A stretch of 6,393 bases of DNA from JAZKSG01 sp036626215. Lineage in GTDB: Archaea; Thermoplasmatota; E2; DHVEG-1. Under the pieces are notes generated by a model that saw nothing but the letters and a program-made list of their open reading frames with translations, was not told where the DNA came from and ran no database searches. The stretch lies in the NCBI GenBank assembly GCA_036626215.1, contig JAZKSG010000053.1, positions 1 through 6,393 on the forward strand, written 5' to 3'. The number at the start of each line of letters is the position of its first letter. Position 1 is the stretch's first letter. Positions 1-4,753 of this stretch are shown here, piece after piece. Made by a program: the position numbers and the translations under genes.

Positions 1-2
1 TT

Positions 3-76
3 GGGCTTGTAGATCAGTCTGGAAGATCGTCTCCTTGGCATGGAGGAGGCCTCGGGTTCAAATCCCGACAAGTCCA
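3..76 (+). tRNA. tRNA-Ala (anticodon GGC)
   Basis: A complete cloverleaf can be folded by eye. The acceptor stem pairs 3-9 with 69-75, the D stem 12-15 with 25-28 (GATC/GATC), the anticodon stem 30-34 with 42-46, and the T stem 52-56 with 64-68 around the loop TTCAAAT. The anticodon loop 35-41 (TTGGCAT) places GGC at 37-39, which reads alanine codons GCC and GCU. The third acceptor pair is G5:T73, the G3:U70 wobble that is the classic alanine identity element. The discriminator base is A76. The CCA end is not encoded, so it must be added by tRNA nucleotidyltransferase. There is no intron. The five-base variable loop (47-51) makes it a class I tRNA. Confidence 0.97.
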
Positions 77-87
77 TCTCTTTTCTC
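77..87 (+). terminator. T-rich tract after the tRNA
   Basis: The 11 bases directly after the tRNA discriminator are pyrimidine only, with a run of four T (81-84). This fits the oligo-T type of archaeal transcription termination and would separate the tRNA from the next gene. No hairpin is visible, and the run is short, so the call is tentative. Confidence 0.4.
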
Positions 88-96
88 GATGTTAAC

Positions 97-105
97 TTTT
101 TTATA
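97..105 (+). promoter_or_regulatory. TATA-like box for the 2TM gene (leaderless start)
   Basis: The sequence TTTTTTATA at 97-105 lies with its centre about 27 nt before the ATG at 131. Archaeal transcription normally starts 22-28 nt after the TATA centre, so the transcript would begin at or within a few bases of the start codon. No Shine-Dalgarno sequence precedes 131, in agreement with a leaderless mRNA. Confidence 0.5.
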
Positions 106-130
106 CGTAATAAGTGATTTATGGTTTTAT

Positions 131-427
131 ATGATGGATGATAAAGAACTTAGGGAGAAAGCTGAAAAACGTGCAGAAGAAAAAATCGGTTTTTACACCC
201 ATCTAACTGTTTACATCGTTGTCAATTTATTTTTGATTATTATATGGTTTTTTAATGGAGGCAGCAGCTGGTTTTCAAAAGGCGAAGGAGTTTTTCCATG
301 GTTTATTTTTCCACTTTTCGGATGGGGCATAGGCATCTCCGCTCATTTCGTTGGAGTATTCACCGGTGGAGATTTCAAAGATAAAATAGCTGAAAAGGAG
401 TATGAAAAACTGAAAGAAAAAAAATAA
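131..427 (+). CDS. Small two-helix membrane protein (2TM domain family)
   Basis: The product is 98 residues. It has a charged, probably helical N-terminus (residues 3-18), the segment GFYTHLTVYIVVN leading into a first membrane helix (about 25-41), a short loop with WF residues, and a second hydrophobic segment (about 54-77) containing FPLFGWGIGISAHF. A lysine/glutamate-rich tail (81-98) closes it. The spacing of Arg/Lys, 'FY.HL.VY..VN', and 'WGIG...H' matches the 2TM domain family (Pfam 2TM). That family has no known reaction; some bacterial members are fused to signalling domains, while this one stands alone. The open frame extends upstream to 35, but that would overlap the tRNA. ATG 131 or the adjacent ATG 134 is therefore the start, supported by a TATA-like box 27 nt upstream. 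The physiological role is unknown. Confidence 0.85.
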   Translation: MMDDKELREKAEKRAEEKIGFYTHLTVYIVVNLFLIIIWFFNGGSSWFSKGEGVFPWFIFPLFGWGIGISAHFVGVFTGGDFKDKIAEKEYEKLKEKK

Positions 428-464
428 ACCATAAAATTATTATTATGTCTTTATTTTTATACAA

Positions 465-504
465 AAAGCTTAAATATCGATTTTTCTTAAAATAAGAAAT
501 GGAG
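465..504 (+). promoter_or_regulatory. Promoter and ribosome binding site of the ArsR-like gene
   Basis: An A-rich BRE-like stretch runs into a TATA-like box, CTTAAATAT, near 469-477. Transcription would start near 500. GGAG at 501-504 lies 10 nt before the ATG at 515, a normal Shine-Dalgarno spacing. This gene therefore appears to have a short leader, unlike carS and the helicase. The T-rich stretch just upstream (449-459) may end transcription of the 2TM gene. Confidence 0.5.
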
Positions 505-514
505 TAAAAAAAAG

Positions 515-1021
515 ATGATGCGGACAAAAGTCGTTAACGATTCAACAGACCTTGTACCATTGTTAAGAGCCTTTAATGATTCTGTTAAAAAAGAAGTTTT
601 TAACGAAATCCTAGGGGAATGGAGAAGCCAAGGTGAAATACAGGAAAAATATGGCGAAGATGGATTAGAGGCTTTAGAATATTTTGATGAGATGAAACTC
701 GTGGAAACTAGATGGACCACTCCTGATGAAGGAACAAATGGTAGACCTCAAAAAAAATATAGATCATATTACTCCTCGTTCAACATAAAAATTTCTTGTC
801 CAATTGATGAAATAAGTGAAATTTTTAGTGTTGCCTCTCTCAGCAAGAAAGAGTTTAAACGTCTAGAAAATGAGATATATGAATATGTAGGGGAAGATGG
901 AAAATTTGGTAACCGTGTAGCTGAAAACTTCAATCTTTCCAACCTTGCTTTAAAAGGATTAGTGAAACGTTCCAATAAATTCTGCTACAAAGGGTTAAAA
1001 CTCAGCAGGAAGCAAGCATAA
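515..1021 (+). CDS. ArsR-like winged helix-turn-helix regulator (archaeal type)
   Basis: The product is 168 residues, soluble, with no membrane segment. Residues 12-67 look like a winged-helix DNA-binding domain of the ArsR/HTH superfamily: a first helix with 'LVPLLRAF', then 'VKKEVFNEIL', a second helix pair with 'EIQEKYGEDGLEALEYFDEMKLVETRW', and a basic wing region at 76-92 (GRPQKKYRSYYSSFNIKIS). The C-terminal part (about 109-160) is again helical and ends in a section resembling a second small HTH ('GKFGNRVAENFNLSNLALKGLVKRS'). I recall closely similar proteins annotated as ArsR family in methanogenic and Thermoplasmata archaea, but their targets are not known to me. A metal-binding cysteine pair of classic ArsR (CxC in the recognition helix) is absent; the cysteines are C95 and one near the C-terminus. 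The start is chosen by GGAG at 501-504; a second ATG follows directly at 518. The gene converges with the cysteine synthase gene, leaving 10 bp between the stop codons. Confidence 0.75.
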   Translation: MMRTKVVNDSTDLVPLLRAFNDSVKKEVFNEILGEWRSQGEIQEKYGEDGLEALEYFDEMKLVETRWTTPDEGTNGRPQKKYRSYYSSFNIKISCPIDEISEIFSVASLSKKEFKRLENEIYEYVGEDGKFGNRVAENFNLSNLALKGLVKRSNKFCYKGLKLSRKQA

Positions 1022-1031
1022 ACAACTTCTT

Positions 1032-1928
1032 TTATAAAACTGATAGATACCTTTCTCCTCTGTCAGGTAGAATCGTTAAAACGTTTCTATATTCGCTTTT
1101 GATATTCTCTGCCGCAGTTATGTTTGCCCCTGAACTGATTCCTACCAACAAACCATGTTTTTTAGCAAGTATTCTGCTTTTCTGAATCGCTTTTTTGCTT
1201 TTTACAGTTATTATCCTATCGATGAGATCGATGTTTTCCTCTATTATTTTTGGTATGAAATCTTCGCCGATACCCTGTATATTATGCTCTCCAACTTTCC
1301 CTTTTGAAAGTAGTGGTGATTCTTCTGGTTCAACAGCAATGATTTCGGTTTTCAAGTTATTCTCTTTTAATGCTTTTGCTATACCTATCAGGGTACCTCC
1401 AGTTCCTACACCTGCTACTATGGCATCTATCTTTCCATGTGTCTGATTAATTATTTCTGGTCCAGTAGTTTTCCTATGCGCCTCCACATTGTCATTATTT
1501 TTAAACTGTCGGGGTAACCATAGATTTTTCCTATTATTAACATATTTTTCATATCTTTTGACTACTCCATCCATGTTTTCTTCTGCTGGAGTTAATATCA
1601 CTTCTGCTCCAAATAACTCCATCATCTTTCTTCTCTGTGGGCTCATACATCTGGGCATAAAAGCCATAAATTTATAGTCTTTTATAGCAGATATCATAGA
1701 AAAAGAGATGCCTGTGTTGCCACTGGTTGCTTCAACTATAGTAGTGTTTTTATCTAGTTCCTCATTTCTTTCTGCTTTTTTTATCATGTACCATGCTACC
1801 CTATCTTTGATACTGCCAGTAGGGTTAGTAGTTTCAAGTTTAGCATATATACCGTTTACTTTTATCAGCGGCGTATTACCTATTGTATCCAATAGATTTT
1901 GGGCAAAGATATCGCCCCCTTTTACCAT
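1032..1928 (-). CDS. cysK: Cysteine synthase family PLP enzyme (CysK/CysM type)
   Basis: The 298-residue product is a fold-type II pyridoxal-phosphate enzyme of the O-acetylserine sulfhydrylase / cystathionine beta-synthase family, about the usual length for bacterial CysK/CysM. Visible motifs: DTIGNTPLIK (14-23); NPTGSIKDR (35-43), with K41 as the PLP Schiff-base lysine; TSGNTG (68-73), the substrate carboxylate loop; QRRKMMELFGAEVI; GVGTGGT (173-179), the PLP phosphate cup; 'VEPEESPLLS' and 'IQGIGEDFIP', a family signature; GISSGAN (263-269), whose serine contacts the PLP ring nitrogen; and a C-terminal PDRGERYLS. It would make L-cysteine from an activated serine and sulfide in the cytoplasm. 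Whether the donor is O-acetylserine, O-phosphoserine or serine plus homocysteine cannot be told from these motifs. ATG 1928 gives an N-terminus of normal family length but has no ribosome binding site at a proper distance; see the leader-region entries. No serine acetyltransferase gene is in the window. Confidence 0.9.
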   Translation of the reverse strand: MVKGGDIFAQNLLDTIGNTPLIKVNGIYAKLETTNPTGSIKDRVAWYMIKKAERNEELDKNTTIVEATSGNTGISFSMISAIKDYKFMAFMPRCMSPQRRKMMELFGAEVILTPAEENMDGVVKRYEKYVNNRKNLWLPRQFKNNDNVEAHRKTTGPEIINQTHGKIDAIVAGVGTGGTLIGIAKALKENNLKTEIIAVEPEESPLLSKGKVGEHNIQGIGEDFIPKIIEENIDLIDRIITVKSKKAIQKSRILAKKHGLLVGISSGANITAAENIKSEYRNVLTILPDRGERYLSVL

Positions 1929-1947
1929 ACTTTTTATTGTTCTTCAT
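1876..1947 (-). other. Possible 23-codon leader ORF overlapping the cysteine synthase start
   Basis: On the minus strand an ATG at 1947 lies 10 nt after GGAGG (1962-1958) and opens a 23-codon frame that ends with TAA at 1878-1876, inside the cysteine synthase gene and in a different frame. Its N-terminus reads MKNNKKYGKRG. Skipping one base in the run of five G (plus-strand C 1915-1919) would join this frame to the enzyme frame. It may therefore be a leader ORF, a remnant of the true start split by a one-base insertion, or chance. The only solid observation is that the best ribosome binding site serves this ATG and not the one at 1928. Confidence 0.3.
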
Positions 1948-2195
1948 AAAAAATATTCCTCCAATAACTTTTTAAAAAATTTTTTGTGATGGCGGATTAT
2001 TTTTTATACTAATCAACAACAGCAAAAAGAGCAAGTTGATGTTTGATCAGCATATTTTTTTGCCATCATACAGATATATCTATCAAAGTTGTATATTAAT
2101 CTTGTTATTTTGAAAAAATAGATGGTATAATATTTTCCTTTTTCATTCAAGAACATCATTATCTTTTATAACAAAAGCTGTATTGTGATTTGTAA
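1929..2195. promoter_or_regulatory. Divergent regulatory region between the cysteine synthase gene and carS
   Basis: This 267-bp AT-rich spacer holds promoters for both flanking genes. On the minus strand, AGTATAAAAAATAA (about 2011-1998) is a good TATA-like box; transcription would start near 1980, giving a leader of 30-50 nt that includes GGAGG at 1962-1958. On the plus strand the carS box lies at 2164-2172 (separate entry). Further TATA-like strings occur at 2091-2100 and 2124-2134. Short inverted repeats are ATCAAC (2012-2017) with GTTGAT (2035-2040), and TGATGGC (1987-1993) with GCCATCA (2062-2068). Both are short enough to be chance. No RNA gene or convincing small ORF was seen apart from the leader ORF described separately. 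Confidence 0.5.
2164..2172 (+). promoter_or_regulatory. TATA-like box for carS (leaderless start)
   Basis: TTTTATAAC at 2164-2172 is centred 28 nt before the carS ATG at 2196. No Shine-Dalgarno-like purine run stands between them (the sequence before the ATG is GATTTGTAA). Together these point to a leaderless carS transcript. Confidence 0.6.
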
Positions 2196-2798
2196 ATGAG
2201 AATTGAATTAGTCATCATTCAGGCGTTATGGCTTGTTTTACCTGCATATATCGCTAACGCTAGCGCCCTTTTGTTAGGTGGAAGCATGCCCGTAGATTTT
2301 GGTAAAAAATGGAGGGATGGAAAACGTTTACTAGGTGATGGTAAAACCTGGATGGGTCTACTTTTTGGTACTCTTATTGGTATGGTAGGGGGTTTTGGTC
2401 TTTCAGTTGCTGCAAAATATGTTTCTATGAACCCGGATTTCTCCTTTTTAGGTTTAAACGATTTTATGGGGTTCCCTTTTATGATCCCAATAGTTTTTTC
2501 ACTGTGTTTTGGAGCCCTGCTAGGTGACCTAATAGAAAGTTTTTTTAAAAGAAGAGCAGGGATAAAAAGAGGAGGTGATTGGATTCCATTTGATCAACTT
2601 GATTTTATATTAGGGGTTCTTTTCCTTAGTTTCCTTGTATCCGGTCTTCTATATTTTTTTGGTTTTACCAGCTATAATTGGTTCACAGAGTCTTTTTCTT
2701 TTTGGCATATGGCTACGTTGATTATTCTAACACCTTTTTTTCATTTGTTCGCAAATTTTGTCAACAAGATGTTTCAGCCTGAAAAAAGAGAAACGTAG
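2196..2798 (+). CDS. carS: CDP-archaeol synthase (CarS)
   Basis: The 200-residue integral membrane protein activates 2,3-bis-O-geranylgeranylglycerol phosphate with CTP to give CDP-archaeol (EC 2.7.7.67). This is the branch point for archaeal polar lipid headgroup attachment. It is a relative of bacterial CdsA. Visible signatures are 'LPAYIANASALLLGG' at 15-29, 'GDGKTW' at 47-52, and 'GDLIESFFKRRAGIKRG' at 110-126, followed by 'W-IPFDQLDF' at 129-137. The last two blocks carry the conserved acidic and basic residues of the cytidylyltransferase site (D111, E114, K118, R119, R120, D133, D136). About five membrane helices are predicted by eye (5-28, 53-76, 95-110, 137-156, 168-190). The length is slightly above the common 165-185 residues of the family. 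The start at 2196 is supported by a TATA-like box 28 nt upstream. Confidence 0.95.
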   Translation: MRIELVIIQALWLVLPAYIANASALLLGGSMPVDFGKKWRDGKRLLGDGKTWMGLLFGTLIGMVGGFGLSVAAKYVSMNPDFSFLGLNDFMGFPFMIPIVFSLCFGALLGDLIESFFKRRAGIKRGGDWIPFDQLDFILGVLFLSFLVSGLLYFFGFTSYNWFTESFSFWHMATLIILTPFFHLFANFVNKMFQPEKRET

Positions 2799-2803
2799 AA
2801 ATG

Positions 2804-2841
2804 TTTAAAAAAAGAACATCTTTGGTAAATACAGTGTGAGG
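2804..2841 (+). promoter_or_regulatory. Possible promoter and ribosome binding site of the zinc protein gene
   Basis: Between the carS stop and the next ATG lies GTTTAAAAAAAG (about 2804-2815), a weak TATA-like element, and GTGAGG at 2836-2841, which is complementary to the archaeal 16S 3' end and lies 10 nt before ATG 2852. The gene could be transcribed alone or with carS; the ribosome binding site supports the chosen start in either case. Confidence 0.45.
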
Positions 2842-2851
2842 AATAAAAAAA

Positions 2852-3154
2852 ATGGGTGAATCCGATAACATGTCTATGAATGAAGAACTTAAAGAGTGGC
2901 TTAAAGAGACAAAAAAAGAAAAATCTGACGAGACTGAAGACTATTCGAAGAAAAAACCAACAGGATATTGCAACATCTGCGGGGAACGTAGAGCTACTGC
3001 TGTCTGTATAAAATGTGGACGCTCTGTCTGCCCCTCATGTTATTTTAAAATTATCAACGTCTGTAAAAAATGTGTACCAGATGACATAGCTAGTAAATGG
3101 GATGGTAGCCGTCCTGATTGGGAAGAAAAATTAGGAGTTGAATGGATAGAATAA
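2852..3154 (+). CDS. Small eight-cysteine zinc-binding protein (B-box/RING-like), function unknown
   Basis: The product is 100 residues. Residues 1-37 are highly charged and probably partly helical. A compact zinc module follows with four CxxC knuckles: C40/C43, C52/C55, C60/C63 and C71/C74. The spacing is C-x2-C-x8-C-x2-C-x4-C-x2-C-x7-C-x2-C, which suits two zinc ions held in a cross-braced arrangement as in B-box or RING-type fingers. The text 'CNICGERRATAVCIKCGRSVCPSCY' resembles B-box-like fingers of archaeal hypothetical proteins. After it comes an acidic, tryptophan-containing tail (83-100). Such modules usually bind protein or nucleic acid, but no specific role is supported here. It follows carS by 53 bp on the same strand, which may be only positional. 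ATG 2852 is preferred because of GTGAGG at 2836-2841; ATG 2870 is an alternative. Confidence 0.8.
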   Translation: MGESDNMSMNEELKEWLKETKKEKSDETEDYSKKKPTGYCNICGERRATAVCIKCGRSVCPSCYFKIINVCKKCVPDDIASKWDGSRPDWEEKLGVEWIE

Positions 3155-3172
3155 CACCATAGTATCAACCAA

Positions 3173-3180
3173 TTTTTTTT
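3173..3180 (+). terminator. Oligo-T terminator of the zinc protein gene
   Basis: Eight consecutive T lie 18 nt after the stop codon. They sit in the loop of a weak hairpin: ACCAA (3168-3172) pairs with TTGGT (3179-3183), and CACCA (3155-3159) could pair with TGGTG (3180-3184). Archaeal RNA polymerase terminates at oligo-T without needing a hairpin, so the T run is the main evidence. Confidence 0.55.
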
Positions 3181-3252
3181 GGTGGAAAACTAGTAATTTT
3201 TAATATTGAAAAGATAATTTTTTAAACTATTTCCTATGACAATCCAGTCTTT

Positions 3253-3260
3253 AAAAAAAA
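3253..3260 (-). terminator. Oligo-T terminator of the taw2-tsr3 operon
   Basis: Eight A on the plus strand are eight T on the minus strand, beginning 6 nt past the tsr3 stop. With the T run at 3173-3180 for the opposite strand, the 112-bp convergent gap is well explained as a two-sided terminator region. Confidence 0.55.
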
Positions 3261-3266
3261 CAGTTT

Positions 3267-3782
3267 TTACAGATACTGGTTCATAATCTCAATTACTTCT
3301 TTACTGTCTCCCGCTTTACTATATTCTTCTAACGGATTTTTGTTTAACTCGAGAAAATGTGGCGCCCATTTATAGATTTCAACTATTTTCTTTGCTTGTT
3401 CTTTTTCACCGAGAATGTACAATGCTGCTGCGAAAGCCTCTAAAGTGGTGAGTTTGAAAGGTTTGCCATAGTTTACAGGGTTTGCGGCTACCACGAAGGG
3501 AAGAGCTCTTGAATGATTCCTTTTATCTAAAAAATCAAAATTTTTTTCAGCATTTTTCCAAGAGCAATCTACTGCAAGTATACCGTTTTTTATTGCAACT
3601 TTTCTATCTGCGGGTGAAAGACTTTTGTCTGCAAGAGGATTAAGAAGAATCATTCCTCCTGGAATTTTTTTTATGTTTTTTTCTAATTTAGCATGGTTAA
3701 ACTTCTCCATTTTTTTTGCACTACATTTCTTAGGATCATCCTCATCGGCATGGAAAACAAGTAGACGCATTTCCTCTTTCAT
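3267..3782 (-). CDS. tsr3: Tsr3-type rRNA aminocarboxypropyltransferase
   Basis: The product (171 residues from ATG 3782) matches the Tsr3 family (DUF367 with the short N-terminal RLI-like segment). In eukaryotes and archaea Tsr3 transfers the 3-amino-3-carboxypropyl (acp) group of S-adenosylmethionine to N3 of a methylated pseudouridine in the small-subunit rRNA decoding region, a late ribosome maturation step. Visible signatures: 'LLVFHADEDDPKKCSAKKM' near the N-terminus, 'LNPLADKSLSPAD', 'VDCSW' (71-75), 'RALPFVVAANPVNYG' (92-106), 'LTTLEAFAAALYILGE', and 'FLELNKNPLEEY' near the C-terminus. The length is typical of archaeal members. The start is uncertain. A GTG at 3791 overlaps the upstream TGA as GTGA; ATG 3782 has GAGTGA at a normal distance; ATG 3770 best fits the usual family N-terminus. 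It is the second gene of a minus-strand operon after taw2, and a coupled start is likely. Confidence 0.92.
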   Translation of the reverse strand: MKEEMRLLVFHADEDDPKKCSAKKMEKFNHAKLEKNIKKIPGGMILLNPLADKSLSPADRKVAIKNGILAVDCSWKNAEKNFDFLDKRNHSRALPFVVAANPVNYGKPFKLTTLEAFAAALYILGEKEQAKKIVEIYKWAPHFLELNKNPLEEYSKAGDSKEVIEIMNQYL

Positions 3783-3787
3783 CTTTT

Positions 3788-4627
3788 TCACTCAACTCTT
3801 ATATCAAAAACATAATGGCTTATACCAGGGGCATAGGATTTAATCCTCCTATATTCTGTTATTTCAGCCTCTCCATGCAAAGAATTTACTTTTTCTTTTA
3901 TAGTCAAACATGTTTTTTCAGGTATATCTTCATCAGGAAAAGTATCATGGTAATGCAAAACACCTCTTTGTTCTTTTAAACATTTTATAGCAGTAGGAAA
4001 AAACTCTGCGGTGTCTCCAAAATAACCCAATAAAACTCTATCAGCTACATCTTCTGGTGCTGTTTCACGATTGTCTCCTTTTAACGGTTCAACTATATCT
4101 GAGACATTGTTTAAAACTATATTCTGACATAGGAAGTTGAAAGCTGTAGGATTTTTTTCGCAGGCATATATTTTAGATGGTTCGCCATGAACCGCCATCG
4201 GTAATGTAAAATACCCTATTCCAGCGAATAGATCTACTATTGTTTCATCTCTTTCTACTACTTTACCCATATGTATTCTTTCATCCATATTTCCAGATGA
4301 AAACATTATCTTAGATGGATCAATTTTATATCTTATTCCGTTTTCTTTATGGATGGTCGTCGTATTTTTATCGCCAAAAATTTTTTTAAACTGTGGTTGT
4401 CTATACTCTCCTTTGATTCCTTCTTCATTTTTTAGAACTGTTTTGCAATCCAAAACGTTGGCATATACTTCAGCTATTTGTTTCTCCCATTCTTCTATTT
4501 CTTCTGGTATTTTCAATATTAAGACTTCTCCAATTTTTTCCCATTTAGTAGACAAATATTTGGTTTTTTCTTTTGGCAGTATGTCGAATAGCTGGCTCTT
4601 TATTTCCTTGAAAGGTGTTTTTTTCAT
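3788..4627 (-). CDS. taw2: Taw2/TYW2: tRNA-Phe wyosine aminocarboxypropyltransferase
   Basis: The 279-residue product belongs to the Trm5/Tyw2 family of Rossmann-fold, S-adenosylmethionine-dependent enzymes. Taw2 adds the acp side chain of S-adenosylmethionine to C7 of 4-demethylwyosine at position 37 of tRNA-Phe (EC 2.5.1.114), in wybutosine-type base synthesis next to the anticodon. Residues 1-100 form the family's N-terminal region. 'DPSKIMFSSGN-DER' (103-117) carries the SSGN version of the motif that in Trm5 methyltransferases reads differently. 'VDLFAGIGYFTLP' (131-143) is the nucleotide-binding loop, and 'ACEKNP' (155-160) binds the ribose. 'VLLGYFGDT-EFFP' (198-211) replaces the NPPY-type catalytic motif of Trm5, and 'GVLHYHDTF' (222-230) is typical of TYW2. 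These three replacements favour Taw2 over Trm5. It is the first gene of the operon, and its TGA overlaps the GTG that opens the tsr3 frame. Upstream, TGAGATGA may serve as ribosome binding site. Confidence 0.9.
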   Translation of the reverse strand: MKKTPFKEIKSQLFDILPKEKTKYLSTKWEKIGEVLILKIPEEIEEWEKQIAEVYANVLDCKTVLKNEEGIKGEYRQPQFKKIFGDKNTTTIHKENGIRYKIDPSKIMFSSGNMDERIHMGKVVERDETIVDLFAGIGYFTLPMAVHGEPSKIYACEKNPTAFNFLCQNIVLNNVSDIVEPLKGDNRETAPEDVADRVLLGYFGDTAEFFPTAIKCLKEQRGVLHYHDTFPDEDIPEKTCLTIKEKVNSLHGEAEITEYRRIKSYAPGISHYVFDIRVE

Positions 4628-4753
4628 TATGTTTTCATCTCAGATAATTGCTTTTTTAATATTTTTCTGGTTTATTAAGTTAATAGTTTCAAAGAGGTGC
4701 CCAACAAACCTTTTAACGCCTTTTATTATTCCCTCTGTTGTGTAAATTCTACT
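4628..4753. promoter_or_regulatory. Divergent promoter region between taw2 and the XPD-like helicase
   Basis: For the helicase, TTTTATTATT at 4721-4730 is centred about 28 nt before ATG 4754, with no ribosome binding site in between, so a leaderless mRNA is likely. For taw2, the minus-strand AATATTAAAA (about 4663-4653) is a TATA-like box that places the transcript start about 5-10 nt before its ATG. In that short stretch the minus strand reads TGAGATGAAAACATAATG, which contains a possible weak ribosome binding site and a three-codon ATG-to-TAA frame whose stop overlaps the taw2 ATG. Confidence 0.5.

Noticed and set aside
35..130. N-terminal extension of the 2TM protein back to the ATG at 35
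   Set aside because: It would begin inside the tRNA anticodon arm, and the extra residues do not belong to the 2TM family; a TATA-like box at 97-105 lies within it.
121..141. ATG at 121 as an upstream start
   Set aside because: It is out of frame with the 2TM gene and stops after six codons.
487..975. Minus-strand open frames opposite the ArsR-like gene
   Set aside because: Antisense shadows of a well-supported gene; no recognisable motifs and no ribosome binding sites.
1195..1989. Plus-strand open frames opposite the cysteine synthase gene
   Set aside because: Their sequence is forced by the conserved enzyme motifs on the other strand; hydrophobic look is only a consequence of the antisense reading.
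3155..3266. Small RNA gene in the convergent gap
   Set aside because: The gap contains only T and A runs suited to termination on both strands; no promoter or stable fold was seen.
3625..4745. Plus-strand open frames opposite tsr3 and taw2
   Set aside because: Shadows of two genes with clear family signatures.
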